From positions 124,001 through 188,000 of the forward strand of contig NZ_JARKMY010000009.1 in NCBI RefSeq assembly GCF_029360725.1: a stretch of 64,000 nt of DNA, read 5' to 3'. The first letter of the stretch is position 1, and each line of letters begins with the position of its first letter. Shown here piece after piece: positions 8,843-18,087 of this stretch. The DNA is from Chryseolinea sp. H1M3-3. Its GTDB lineage: Bacteria > Bacteroidota > Bacteroidia > Cytophagales > Cyclobacteriaceae. The position numbers were made by a program, and so were the translations under genes. The notes under the pieces are model-generated. The model saw only the letters and a program-made list of their open reading frames with translations, was not told the origin of the DNA and did not search any database.

Positions 8843-11488
8843 ATGCTAGAAAATAACACACCGCCTCGTTGGGCAATCCGTTTCTTCGAATGGTTTTGCA
8901 ATGATCATTTATCAGAAGCAGTATTAGGTGACTTGCTCCACCTGTACGATAGAAGAATCAACACAGTGGGAAAATGGAAAGCAGATATTTTGTTTGTCTG
9001 GAATGTGGTTCAATTCATACAGCCATTTGCACTCCGAAAGAAAAATATGTCAAACTTGAATAACCTCACCATGTATAAAAACTATTTCAAAGTTGCGTTG
9101 AGAAATATGTCTGCGCAAAAAATGTATACAGCCATCAAAATTGGTGGCTTTGCACTGGGACTTGCTACATGCATTGTGATAGCGCTTTTCATCCGCCATG
9201 AATTAAGTTATGATAATCACTATAAAAACGTTAATGATATCTATCGGGTGTACAACGAACAGACTGCGCCTGAGGCTGGGAAATGGACTGCCTTCCCCGC
9301 ACCTTTTGTGCCTTTGTTAAAATCAAGTTTTCCTGAAGTCGAGTTAGCGGCAAGACTGATTCCTTATTCATGGTTCAATGCCGGCACTAATCTGGTGCGC
9401 AAAGATGATCAAGTAGAAAACACCTATGAAGAGGGGTTCGCTTACGCCGATCCAGAATTGCTTGAGATACTTGAGATCCCGATGGTGTATGGAAATCGAT
9501 CGAGTGCTTTGAGTCAGCCGAGCACCATCGTTATATCTAAAAAGAAAGCCGACAAATATTTTCCGGGAGAAGACCCAACTGGGAAGATTATTGTGTTGAA
9601 TGATGATAAAAAAATCAGCCTGACCATCGGCGGTGTCATGGAGGATTTTAAGCCGACGTCTCATTTACAATTTGATTTTTTTATCACACTTTCCGGAAAA
9701 GAATTCTGGCAGGGCGAACAAACGAGCTGGTGTTGCTGGAATTATAATCCCTATATCAAGCTTCGTGCAGGAACAGATCCGGTTGAATTTGAAAAGAAAA
9801 TGTTATCCCTCAAAAAGGTATACATCGAATACCTAATTAAAGAAAAAAATCAATCTGTCGACGACGTGCGCAAATACTACGGTTTTCGACTTCAGCCCGT
9901 CAAAGACGTTCACTTATACTCCGATGGCATTGGTGATATTATCCCACACGGTGACATTAGATACATTTGGATGTTTGGCGGTATTGCTATTTTCATTCTT
10001 GCGTTGGCGTGTATTAACTTCGTTAACCTTTCAACAGCAAAGTCAGCCAATCGCGCCAAAGAAGTGGGGCTAAGAAAGGTGGTTGGTTCCCATCGTTCAT
10101 CGCTGGTTAATCAATTTCTAAGCGAGTCGATTTTATACAGCATCGTTTCATTTCTATTAGCGCTCGGAATACTCTCAATTGGTCTTCCTTATTTCAACCA
10201 GCTGGCGGGCAAAGTCATTGACGTACCGTGGAAGGAATGGTGGTTTCTTCCGGGTGTCATCGGGGCATCCATCATTGTTGGCCTTGTCGCCGGCTTGTAC
10301 CCATCTTTTTATCTGTCTGCGTTCAAGCCCATTGACGTACTTAAAGGAAGTGTTGCAAGAGGTATGAAGAACTCAAGGCTCAGGAGCGTAATGGTGGTTT
10401 TCCAGTTCACTACATCCATTGTATTGATCATTGGTACGTTTGTGATTTACCAGCAAATGAATTATATCCTTACCAAAAAAATTGGCTATGACAAAGAGCA
10501 GGTTATTATGGTGCAGGGCGTAAATACGCTTGGCGATCAGCAACGAACTTTTAAGGATGAGTTGCTAAGACTTGCCAGCGTTCAAAATGTTACCCTCACA
10601 CAATATTTTCCCGTGGCAGGTACAAAGCGCGATATGAATCAATTCTGGCGCGACGGAAAATCACAAGAAGAGAAAAGCAATGGCGCACAGGTATGGTATG
10701 TTGATGAGGACTATATCAACACGATGGGAATGAAGCTTGTTGCAGGAAGAAATTTTCAAAAAGATCTGGCTTCGGATTCCAGTGCTATCATCATCAACCA
10801 ATCTATGGTAAAGGTCTTTGGGTTCAAACAACCCCTGGGTGAGCGGATCATGAACTGGCGGACCTGGACGGTAATTGGTGTTGTGGAAGATTTTCATTTC
10901 GAAAATATGAAGGACAAGATAGAGCCGTTGTGTTTTGTCCGCGGCGGCTGGGGTAATATCGCAGCCATAAAACTAAAAACCCACAAGATGGAGGACGCCA
11001 TACAATCAATCACGGAAGTATGGAAAAAATTTCTTCCGCATCAGACCATTCGTTATACTTTTTTGGATGAAAGCTATGCGCGCATGTATGATGACGTAAG
11101 GCGGACAGGAAACATATTTGCCAGCTTCGCCATTCTTGCAATCATTGTAGCATGCCTGGGATTATTCGCGCTTTCCGCCTTCATGGTTGAACAACGAAAC
11201 AAAGAGATCAGTATACGTTTGGTATTGGGTGCTTCACTTCAAAATATATTCCGGCTGCTAACCGATCAGTTTATAAAACTGGTATTGATCTCCTTTCTGC
11301 TTTCTATTCCGCTTGCCTGGTATGTAATGCAAAGGTGGCTGGAGGATTATGAATACAAGATTGAGATTGGATGGCAAGTGTTTGTTGTTGCTGGAATAGT
11401 TTCTGTATTGATTGCATTGCTGACTGTGAGTTACCAATCGATACGTGCAGCATTGGCGAATCCGGCGAATAATCTCAGGTCGGAATAA
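8843..11488 (+). CDS. FtsX/MacB-type ABC transporter permease with PadR-associated prefix domain
   Basis: An 881-residue permease with two tandem MacB-type units. A cytoplasmic prefix of about 70 residues (PPRWAIRFFEWFCNDHLSE, then EAVLGDLLHLYDRR) is typical of permeases encoded beside PadR regulators. The first unit starts at MYKNYFKVALRNM with TM near residues 96-117, an extracytoplasmic domain, and three TMs ending near residue 500. The second starts at SRLRSVMVVFQFTTSIVLI and ends with the three-TM FtsX block containing RNKEISIRLVLGAS. Such proteins usually act as mechanotransmitters with a separate ATPase, and no ATPase is encoded here. Substrate unknown. It is co-transcribed with padR. 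Confidence 0.92.
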   Translation: MLENNTPPRWAIRFFEWFCNDHLSEAVLGDLLHLYDRRINTVGKWKADILFVWNVVQFIQPFALRKKNMSNLNNLTMYKNYFKVALRNMSAQKMYTAIKIGGFALGLATCIVIALFIRHELSYDNHYKNVNDIYRVYNEQTAPEAGKWTAFPAPFVPLLKSSFPEVELAARLIPYSWFNAGTNLVRKDDQVENTYEEGFAYADPELLEILEIPMVYGNRSSALSQPSTIVISKKKADKYFPGEDPTGKIIVLNDDKKISLTIGGVMEDFKPTSHLQFDFFITLSGKEFWQGEQTSWCCWNYNPYIKLRAGTDPVEFEKKMLSLKKVYIEYLIKEKNQSVDDVRKYYGFRLQPVKDVHLYSDGIGDIIPHGDIRYIWMFGGIAIFILALACINFVNLSTAKSANRAKEVGLRKVVGSHRSSLVNQFLSESILYSIVSFLLALGILSIGLPYFNQLAGKVIDVPWKEWWFLPGVIGASIIVGLVAGLYPSFYLSAFKPIDVLKGSVARGMKNSRLRSVMVVFQFTTSIVLIIGTFVIYQQMNYILTKKIGYDKEQVIMVQGVNTLGDQQRTFKDELLRLASVQNVTLTQYFPVAGTKRDMNQFWRDGKSQEEKSNGAQVWYVDEDYINTMGMKLVAGRNFQKDLASDSSAIIINQSMVKVFGFKQPLGERIMNWRTWTVIGVVEDFHFENMKDKIEPLCFVRGGWGNIAAIKLKTHKMEDAIQSITEVWKKFLPHQTIRYTFLDESYARMYDDVRRTGNIFASFAILAIIVACLGLFALSAFMVEQRNKEISIRLVLGASLQNIFRLLTDQFIKLVLISFLLSIPLAWYVMQRWLEDYEYKIEIGWQVFVVAGIVSVLIALLTVSYQSIRAALANPANNLRSE

Positions 11489-11505
11489 ACATATTTATTA
11501 ATGAA

Positions 11506-11541
11506 TGCCACCACGGAGTCCGGTTTATTTTCGTGGTGGCA
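11506..11541. terminator. 10-bp stem-loop between convergent genes
   Basis: TGCCACCACG (11506-11515) pairs with CGTGGTGGCA (11532-11541) over a 16-base loop. It lies between the permease stop and the convergent NTF2-like gene, where a two-way terminator is expected. No T-run follows on either strand, so it may work with Rho or as an RNA end stabiliser. Confidence 0.55.
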
Positions 11542-11579
11542 CTCAACTAGTGTTTGTAATGGTTAGACTTTTCTGAGCT

Positions 11580-12053
11580 TTAATTTGCCGGCCCATGATC
11601 ATAGCTGATCACTCTGGCGATTTTCCATTGATCTTGTTCGTACTTCCAGAGGTGTGTATATTTTGCCTTGCCGTCGAGTTTCTCTTTTCCATCTTCACCT
11701 TTAACGTAAAAAACGTGTTCACCCGTTTGTACGGCCCCATACTTGTCCATTAGAAAAACTTTCATTGTTCCTGGCACGGGTTCTCGTCTCAGGTAAAAAG
11801 GACGTTCACCACAAAAATTGTTTTTTTGCATTTGCATAAATGCTGCACGCGATTTTGTTAGCCCACCCTTGTCATGATAAAATTCGAGATCTTCAGTGAA
11901 GAACGATTCGACTTTTTGAGCGTTGCATTTGTAGACAACCGCGAACATGATACTGTCGAGCGATTTTATTTTTTGAAATAGATCATCTTTGGGACCTGTT
12001 TGTGCGCTTGCAGTGAAACACATCAACATGAGTACGGCGGTTAATATTTTCAT
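11580..12053 (-). CDS. Exported NTF2-like (DUF4440-type) protein
   Basis: A 157-residue protein with a signal peptide (MKILTAVLMLMCFTASAQ) followed by an NTF2/SnoaL-like cone fold. Family features are the early helix KIKSLDSIMFAVVYKCNAQKV, FFTEDLEFYHDKGG with the phenylalanine-histidine pair, and the final strands YTHLWKYEQDQWKIARVISYDH. Members of this superfamily include polyketide cyclases, isomerases and many ligand-binding proteins, so no reaction can be assigned. It is probably periplasmic. A pair of TTTGTACAGAT direct repeats lies 100-130 bases upstream of its start. A second member of the same family is at 50318-50764. Confidence 0.8.
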   Translation of the reverse strand: MKILTAVLMLMCFTASAQTGPKDDLFQKIKSLDSIMFAVVYKCNAQKVESFFTEDLEFYHDKGGLTKSRAAFMQMQKNNFCGERPFYLRREPVPGTMKVFLMDKYGAVQTGEHVFYVKGEDGKEKLDGKAKYTHLWKYEQDQWKIARVISYDHGPAN

Positions 12054-12153
12054 TGTGTAAAGTTATTTGGATGGCCGGTGCAACACCCGTGCCGACGTTA
12101 GAAAGTCAGTATTCGCCACAAAAGATCACGCGCTAAAAACAGGATTGTTCATA

Positions 12154-12186
12154 TTTGTACAGATTGATGCCCTGTTTTGTACAGAT
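12154..12186. promoter_or_regulatory. Direct repeat TTTGTACAGAT x2, candidate operator
   Basis: Identical 11-mers occur at 12154-12164 and 12176-12186, exactly 22 bp apart, about two helical turns. Each contains the palindrome TGTACA. They lie in the 238-bp gap upstream of the minus-strand NTF2-like gene, so a dimeric regulator could bind both on one face of the DNA. Nothing else was seen in this gap. Confidence 0.4.
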
Positions 12187-12291
12187 GCCGCCGATCTTTA
12201 GGAGTAATCTAAATGACTTTGAAACTGAAGTTGAAGTGGATTTAAACAATAGAGATACCGTTCGAACTTTACTTACCTGTTATAGGATAGT

Positions 12292-12744
12292 TTAAGGTTT
12301 GATCACCATCATCCCAACAATGGTGACAGCCAATAAAAACAATATTGCACCGATACCCATTTGCTTTTTTTCAATGGCTTTGTATTCGGGGGTATCCATG
12401 GTGTCGTTCTCTAGCATAGAAATTTGTTTCTTCAAAGTAGGTGAATACACGGCGAATGCCAGAATGCCCATAATTCCGAAAAGGATGAGCGGGTAAAGAA
12501 TCCAGGTAACGGATAGGATATTGTAATCAGCGATGTATGCCATTGTAAGACCTGAGATAAGGATAAGGCCATAACATGGATTTGCGACCTTGCCGTCCAT
12601 GAACCTGATTCCTTTCAGAGCAAAGATCAGGTGATTTTTTTCCATTTTCCCTTTCACCATCCAGATGATATAAGAAAAGTTGAAACCTACGGCGATGATG
12701 ACCGCAAAAACGTGAATGAATTTCAATATTTGGTAAAAGCTCAT
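12292..12744 (-). CDS. Small integral membrane protein (DUF2269-like)
   Basis: A 150-residue protein with four predicted TM helices: residues 5-30 (ILKFIHVFAVIIAVGFNFSYI), 55-75, 80-105 and 128-148. The first helix with an FIHV histidine and the GKVANP segment before helix 2 resemble DUF2269/CopD-like four-helix membrane proteins, some of which bind haem. No function is established for this group. It lies 50 bases from the start of the three-gene surface operon but is transcribed away from it on the same strand, so read-through from 16294 is possible. Confidence 0.65.
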   Translation of the reverse strand: MSFYQILKFIHVFAVIIAVGFNFSYIIWMVKGKMEKNHLIFALKGIRFMDGKVANPCYGLILISGLTMAYIADYNILSVTWILYPLILFGIMGILAFAVYSPTLKKQISMLENDTMDTPEYKAIEKKQMGIGAILFLLAVTIVGMMVIKP

Positions 12745-12793
12745 CTCCGAAATTTAAAAATAATGTCTTAAAGTACGGCCGTCAACTCAAGTT

Positions 12794-13798
12794 TTAAAAT
12801 CCCGTGATGTTTCGAATCGCTCCCGTTTCCATATCTAACACATACGTTGCCGAATACCTTCCACCCGGAAGGACATAGGATGTAGCAATCGATGAGGCTC
12901 CAAAATACATTTGTGTTACGTCGTTTGCACCAGTCTTAGACATCTTGGAAGGCCCATTGAAATAAAAGGTACCGTTTCGTCTATTTAACTCAAAAAAATG
13001 ATGGTGATAAAGAATGTACAACTTATTGTTACTGGCAAACGCATACAGTGCTGGTACCTCCGTTTCCTCTTCGCCACACAAGACCTTTATTGGTGATGAT
13101 AATTTCACTTTACATCCATAAGGAATAGAGGGTTGGTTGTTAACAAACTCATCGAACGAAGTATAATAACCGTCTTTGTATTCTGTGTCGTTTAAAATAG
13201 GCATCGATAGTGGATTCCGCAAGGTGACCATGGGATCCAACAATTCTTCCAGTGTATACGAACGATCTGTTTTAACGTCGTTTTTCTTTTGACTAAAAGT
13301 GGTAAGTGCTTTTTCCAGGATTGTAACAATATTGGCAGCCTGTTTAGACGTTACATCTAAGCCTTTCGGTTCTGCGGAGGTAAAAATGCTCGTTATATGA
13401 TAATAAAGGTTTTCATATCGAAGAAAAAAATCAATGCTGAGCTCTGCTTTTGCAGTCTCTTTTACCAAGGTTGTATTTTCTGAAATCTTTAAAGCGGTAA
13501 TTCTAAGAGATAAGCCGCTGGGTTGTGGATACAATCCAGCGTTTTCTAACAGCGATTCTATTTCCTTAAGACCTGGTTTTTCAAACGTTGCGAATACAGG
13601 TTTGTTATTTAACCCCGTTTGAATAAGTCCAATACTGTTTTTATCCTTTCGAGCATCTATGATTTCAGCCACTGTTAAGTTGATACCTTGGATGTCGAGT
13701 TTAAATTCATCCAATGAAATTTTATATAATTTTTGTGCACGCGCATTTAATGTTGCAAGGAACAGCATGATGACCACCGTTATTTTCTTCATATGCAT
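12794..13798 (-). CDS. Exported hypothetical protein, last gene of a surface operon
   Basis: A 334-residue protein that I do not recognise. It has a signal peptide (MKKITVVIMLFLATLNARA), with two possible starts two codons apart (13798 or 13792). The mature part has an N-terminal alpha/beta segment of about 160 residues containing EIIDARKDKNSIGLIQ, then a lysine-rich linker and a beta-rich C-terminal part with NGTFYFNGP and a final ATYVLDMETGAIRNI. It follows the beta-barrel gene by 22 bases, so the three genes from 16294 downwards probably make one transcript. A periplasmic or outer-membrane-associated role with its two partners is inferred from context only. Confidence 0.65.
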   Translation of the reverse strand: MHMKKITVVIMLFLATLNARAQKLYKISLDEFKLDIQGINLTVAEIIDARKDKNSIGLIQTGLNNKPVFATFEKPGLKEIESLLENAGLYPQPSGLSLRITALKISENTTLVKETAKAELSIDFFLRYENLYYHITSIFTSAEPKGLDVTSKQAANIVTILEKALTTFSQKKNDVKTDRSYTLEELLDPMVTLRNPLSMPILNDTEYKDGYYTSFDEFVNNQPSIPYGCKVKLSSPIKVLCGEEETEVPALYAFASNNKLYILYHHHFFELNRRNGTFYFNGPSKMSKTGANDVTQMYFGASSIATSYVLPGGRYSATYVLDMETGAIRNITGF

Positions 13799-13820
13799 AA
13801 GTTGTTTCTTTAGCCTCTAG

Positions 13821-14516
13821 TTATCTTTTGAAATGATAAGCTACTCCTAACCCTACCCGAAATCCAGACCAGTCCAACGTTACCTTTTTCCCGTCTTTAT
13901 CTTCAAGAGAATAAGAATCATTGGTACTGTAAAGGAGCTCACCTTTATAGAAGTTAAAATTATATCCGCCTTGAAGTTCAAGCTCAAACGCATTGAATAC
14001 CTTGCGTGAATAAGAAAGCCCTGATTCAATCCCTAAGTTTACGGAGGTAAATTTTACTTTTTCGCTTTCTAGCGGTTCGCCTAGCCGGGTGGTAAGTAAT
14101 AAAACATACCGGCCAAACACAACGGTAGGCTTAGCAGTAATTTTTAAGTATCCCAATGAGGCATTTCGATTTAAAAGCACAGCGAAGGGGGCGCCAAATT
14201 CGAAATATCGTACATTCTGGTCCGCACTTATCGAACCTGAATAATCGGTATAATTGATCCTGGACCCGGTTGATCCATAGCTACCGCTACCCCCGACATA
14301 ACAGTTTCCTATTCGCTGAAGAATGGATAGTGTATAAAACGGATATGGAGGAAATTTGTCAACGAATCTAGCATCGACAGGAAAGCTTTGTTGAAGATTT
14401 TCGCCATGGTACTTCATACTTTTCATCGCATAGGTACCTATGCCTGTTGTAAACTGGATTTGCTGCGCGAACCCGTGTTGGGCAATGAGGAAAAGAAGTA
14501 TATAAAAATATTTCAT
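13821..14516 (-). CDS. Probable outer-membrane beta-barrel protein
   Basis: A 231-residue protein with signal peptide MKYFYILLFLIAQHGFAQ, then alternating strands rich in aromatics and glycines, such as YVGGSGSYGSTGSRIN and FRVGLGVAYHFKR at the very C-terminus. The terminal aromatic/basic strand and many tyrosines fit a small outer-membrane beta-barrel (OmpW/OprF-like size). Its ATG overlaps the stop of the preceding lipoprotein gene by four bases (ATGA), which implies translational coupling. No family name is certain. It may anchor or export the lipoprotein encoded upstream. Confidence 0.65.
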   Translation of the reverse strand: MKYFYILLFLIAQHGFAQQIQFTTGIGTYAMKSMKYHGENLQQSFPVDARFVDKFPPYPFYTLSILQRIGNCYVGGSGSYGSTGSRINYTDYSGSISADQNVRYFEFGAPFAVLLNRNASLGYLKITAKPTVVFGRYVLLLTTRLGEPLESEKVKFTSVNLGIESGLSYSRKVFNAFELELQGGYNFNFYKGELLYSTNDSYSLEDKDGKKVTLDWSGFRVGLGVAYHFKR

Positions 14517-16294
14517 TCCAAAACTTCTATGTAAAGGCCCCGGCCCGGTATAAAGAGGAATCCATTTAAAAGCACTGCCTGTGCGGTAAGCTTGATATGC
14601 TTATAGCCACCCGTCTCAATGTTTACTAAATATGCATCATTCGAGTTTCGCCTAGTCCACAACATATACTTTGTTTGATGATCGTAGGAACTGAATTGAA
14701 AACCATTCTGGGGTGGCCCCACATCTCGTAGCCATGACAATGTGTTCGCGTCATACAGGGCCATAGATGAACCCTTGTTGAACATCACTTCATTGGATTT
14801 ATCGGTTCTGAAACCGATAAACTGCGCAGCAGGATTTAGGGAGCCGATCAGCGTACTTGTATCACCTGGAATAACTTTGTACACCTGATGGTTTGATAGG
14901 GTGATAAAATACTTCCCATCGTCAGCCATTCGCATTGGCAATGCGGTTACATCGAACTGCGTGCTGGAGATTCCCGTGGAGAATAATGCCTTGTCATTCT
15001 GAAGGTCATAGACGGAAGCGTTGTAATGAAACTTTCCAAAATTTCTATAAAAGGCCTTTACAATAATCACCCCATTACCAGCAACATTCCAGCCGATAAC
15101 GGATGATCCCGTAACGCGCGTTTTCATGGTCCCTGTTTCAATATCAACCTGATTAATTCTATCTGTTGGAAAATTATAGTAGTACTTTCCAGGGTACGGA
15201 AACGTGCTCAATTCAGCATTTTGCTCACGTGTTATTTTAAAATCACTATTCATGAACAGGATCTTATGAGGGTAGTCTTGTGCTAAAACGTATGCGTGAA
15301 TATGCGGACTATAGTAGATCGATCTGGCTACAGGAATTGAATCACCTAAGATGAACGCATGTTGGACGGTGTTAAATGCAATGTCATTTTTAATAGCATT
15401 TACCTCGAATGTTACCGCCTGTTGATCGCCAAAAAATAAATTTGACAGCTTGATAGTTCTGACTGTATCACTTATATCTGTTATTGTTACTGCGATGTTG
15501 GGAGGATTACTAATTACATATTCTTTGAATGCCTTATGGAATGGATTTTTATTCCACTTGAGGGTCGCTGAAGTGTCCTGTTTATTGAAAGTAAATTGGA
15601 TGAGCGGGTTGTATGAATAATTTCGTTCAGCATTAGAAGACCCAACGGCACTATGAATGGAAACACCATATTTAACGGACTTGGGGCCGCCGCTGTAGCC
15701 GTCGTCAAACCAAGAATTTTGATTGGCATCTTTGATTTCTGTAGCGTATGAAATGCCATCCGCGTAGCGGTAGACAACATACTTTTGGAAATTTGGTTTT
15801 AAATATTTTGGCCAGGTTACTTTTAAAAGTCCATTTTCTATTCGCAAGTCAACGGTTGGGGTAGCAGGCCTGGAAAAATCACAAACCAGTACCCATTTTT
15901 TGAAACCGCTCAACTCCTCGCCACCGAGTACATCAGCAAGACTGCCGGTACCGGTAGTGGATGTAAATTCTATCAATAGTTCAAATGTTCCGGATTGGCT
16001 TGTTGAGTAAACATTAAATTCTCCGATCGATGAATTCGATCCACTGACATAGGCGACTCGACCGACGCTTGCGCGAACCGATTTTATTCTGCCGCCATTC
16101 GTATTAATGTTGTAATGGAATTTCGTTGATTCATAAATTCGGATAGTGTCACCTTCATTCGCTTCCGACAATGAAATCGAAGCTTTCGAAACGTCTGGCG
16201 GATCAACGGTATTAAAATATTCTTCGTCGGAACTAAAGGTACAACTAGTTAAAAATAACAGAATCAACGCAATAAGCCAAGTATCGATACGCAT
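14513..16294 (-). CDS. Large surface lipoprotein with FN3-like and WD-like regions
   Basis: A 593-residue protein with a type II signal ending in FLTSC (acylated C18). Residues 30-130 form a beta-sandwich-like stretch, 145-300 look like two fibronectin-III-like domains (STPTVDLRIENGLLKVTWP, then DTSATLKWNKNPFHKAF), and 320-590 hold repeated short beta motifs such as HAYVLAQDYPHKILFMN and DDGKYFITLSNHQVYKV, consistent with a beta-propeller. Acidic residues directly after C18 (FSSDEE) would favour surface exposure in Bacteroidota. It is the first gene of the operon with the beta-barrel and exported proteins. Ligand and role are unknown. Confidence 0.7.
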   Translation of the reverse strand: MRIDTWLIALILLFLTSCTFSSDEEYFNTVDPPDVSKASISLSEANEGDTIRIYESTKFHYNINTNGGRIKSVRASVGRVAYVSGSNSSIGEFNVYSTSQSGTFELLIEFTSTTGTGSLADVLGGEELSGFKKWVLVCDFSRPATPTVDLRIENGLLKVTWPKYLKPNFQKYVVYRYADGISYATEIKDANQNSWFDDGYSGGPKSVKYGVSIHSAVGSSNAERNYSYNPLIQFTFNKQDTSATLKWNKNPFHKAFKEYVISNPPNIAVTITDISDTVRTIKLSNLFFGDQQAVTFEVNAIKNDIAFNTVQHAFILGDSIPVARSIYYSPHIHAYVLAQDYPHKILFMNSDFKITREQNAELSTFPYPGKYYYNFPTDRINQVDIETGTMKTRVTGSSVIGWNVAGNGVIIVKAFYRNFGKFHYNASVYDLQNDKALFSTGISSTQFDVTALPMRMADDGKYFITLSNHQVYKVIPGDTSTLIGSLNPAAQFIGFRTDKSNEVMFNKGSSMALYDANTLSWLRDVGPPQNGFQFSSYDHQTKYMLWTRRNSNDAYLVNIETGGYKHIKLTAQAVLLNGFLFIPGRGLYIEVLE

Positions 16295-16412
16295 ATGTAC
16301 AACAATCCTGCAAGCTACACGGAGGGTTTAAATAATGACAATGATAAAAGTTTTCCCTTTTCATGCCCTGCATCATTTGGCACAAATACCGTAAGCTAGC
16401 AACCCATGAAGA

Positions 16413-16460
16413 CCTAAACACCTAAACACCTAAACACGTAAACACCTAAACACCCAAAGA
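16413..16460. repeat. 8-bp microsatellite CCTAAACA, about six units
   Basis: Successive units read CCTAAACA (three times), CGTAAACA, CCTAAACA and CCCAAAGA. The array runs into the 3' end of the minus-strand gene at 16446-17252 and supplies its stop codon and last residues. The rest of the 16295-16445 gap has no other feature that I can support. Confidence 0.8.
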
Positions 16461-17252
16461 CCTCCCCATCGCCTCCCAATCAAATCCTGTTTCAATTCTA
16501 TTGTGTCTCAGCGCCGGTATCTGCGTTGTAATGATCAGTTTCGTCCCCGCAAGGTCGGCCAGGTGATGCTGGGGAATCTGCCGTTTTATCGCTTTGATTT
16601 GTTTGAACTTCACTTTTGGAAAAAATCCCTGAACAGTTTCTTTCAGCACATTGATGTTATCCATGCCGTACATCAATACAACTGCAGGTTTGTATGTTTT
16701 GATGTTTTGTAAAATTTTTTCCATGCGACTGTGGTATACGTGTTCTTGAAATAACGCACGACTTTTCAGGAAAGGAAATTGTGGCAGATCAAGCCAGCTG
16801 TAGTACCAAGCATGGTTATGGGTAGGTAGCGGATACAACGGGATCAACGCTTCATGGTGTCTTGATGGCGACAGAAACGAGACCTTTTGATACTCCAGCA
16901 GATCAGGCAGTTTTTGGCCGCTGCACCCATGCACAAAAGCGATGAGATTTTTCCAGAGGCCATGTTGTACGGCACTAGGGCCAAAGCGGTAGTCGTAAAA
17001 ATTTGAAAATATATTTGCACGTGGTCCGTCCAACCGGGCGGCTACATGCCGATAGAGTTCCCGAATATCGCAAAGCGTGGCATTTGAACTTGATGTATAG
17101 TTGTTATAAAAAAAGTTAAACTTCTCTGCTTCTTCTTCAGGTAAATCACCGCCGCTCTCTTCGTGCGCAATGAACCAGTGCTTTGCATGCCATGATCCGT
17201 AGCCATAAAAATTATCGATCCAGTGTTTTATAGCTTTTTCTTGAATAATCAT
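16446..17252 (-). CDS. Hypothetical protein, possibly uracil-DNA-glycosylase superfamily
   Basis: A 268-residue cytoplasmic protein of uncertain family. The start GSWHAKHWFIAHEESGGDL resembles the WFIGEEPG-type active-site loop of UDG-fold proteins. The middle LIPLYPLPT could stand for a second loop, KPAVVLMYGMDN for the central strand, and TQIPALRHNRIETG for the late substrate loop. These are only resemblances. If it is UDG-like it would act on DNA bases, but the usual catalytic Asp/Asn pattern GQDPY is absent. The last codons and stop lie in a CCTAAACA microsatellite, so the C-terminus could vary between strains. No operon partner; the DUF1905 gene is 118 bases upstream on the same strand. 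Confidence 0.45.
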   Translation of the reverse strand: MIIQEKAIKHWIDNFYGYGSWHAKHWFIAHEESGGDLPEEEAEKFNFFYNNYTSSSNATLCDIRELYRHVAARLDGPRANIFSNFYDYRFGPSAVQHGLWKNLIAFVHGCSGQKLPDLLEYQKVSFLSPSRHHEALIPLYPLPTHNHAWYYSWLDLPQFPFLKSRALFQEHVYHSRMEKILQNIKTYKPAVVLMYGMDNINVLKETVQGFFPKVKFKQIKAIKRQIPQHHLADLAGTKLIITTQIPALRHNRIETGFDWEAMGRSLGV

Positions 17253-17370
17253 TGGATGTAGGATTAAAAAATTGGCGAACGACAGGGCTGCAATCTCGCA
17301 ATTTATTAGAAGTTATTTCGTATGTTTTTTTGATTGTTAGCACCGCTGCGCACCGATGATAGTTTGAAGT

Positions 17371-17646
17371 TCAGCGTTTCGCGTGTAGCCGTACGGTAAC
17401 CATATCACCAGCGTTCTTGCCAATAGCCTTTCTGACTTCTGCTTTAATGGGGAGTTTGTGCGAGCCATCACCCAGCGCCATGAATGAACTCTGAAATGGA
17501 TGGCCATCTACCGTGCCACTCACTTTTACCAGGCCGCGCGTTCCGAAGAAAGTCACTGACTCCGGCCAGGTTACATAAGTCCATCCGCCTTTGGCAGTGC
17601 TCTTCTTAAGTGTCGCAGTAAATGCTTTATTGATTTTTTTAGCCAT
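17371..17646 (-). CDS. DUF1905 domain protein
   Basis: A 91-residue protein covering one DUF1905 domain, a small beta-barrel. Typical blocks are [38 protein letters not shown] and [13 protein letters not shown] followed by GDMVTVRL. In other bacteria the domain occurs alone or fused to a YdeI/OmdA-like module; here it is alone. No biochemical role is firmly known. The ATG at 17646 directly precedes a lysine-rich N-terminus, MAKKINKAF. Confidence 0.85.
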   Translation of the reverse strand: MAKKINKAFTATLKKSTAKGGWTYVTWPESVTFFGTRGLVKVSGTVDGHPFQSSFMALGDGSHKLPIKAEVRKAIGKNAGDMVTVRLHAKR

Positions 17647-18087
17647 CGCTACTTCTTAATTTATCCAGGTTAAAGGTAAGCACATCAAATAAAAATTACC
17701 GGTGGTTAAAACGCCATCGTCCGGGGTAGCATGCGACAAAATGAAATGATGTCCTCCATTGAGGTGATCGATCGGTATTGCGATAAAGACGACCAATCGT
17801 TTACCTTCTTAGGCTTTCTTTTGGTCACATCATCTTTTGCTCCATCAAAAAAAAGAAAGGTGTGGCTTAGTCCAACCCTCGTTTTTGCAGACGTTCAAAC
17901 ATTCTCTTTAAATCGTCAAAGCACGCTAGCTCCTAAAACTGATTTCAATCATTGCATTTCAGCATTTAAAATCATTGAACATGCCCATTCATAAGCGATA
18001 CCTTATCATGCGGTTTTATGAGTGATGAGTCACAAAATTCGCCAGTTATTCCCACTCCATTGTGTCAAAACTTAAACAAACAATTAA
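17647..18087. other. Intergenic stretch, no supported gene
   Basis: This 441-bp divergent gap separates the DUF1905 gene from the 1401-residue T9SS cargo. An 87-codon frame at 17731-17994 exists but has no recognisable domain, signal or promoter, and its composition is not convincing. It should hold promoters for both flanking genes; I could not identify them. Confidence 0.4.

Noticed and set aside
17731-17994. 87-codon frame on the plus strand
   Set aside because: No recognisable family, no signal peptide, weak start context; judged to be chance.
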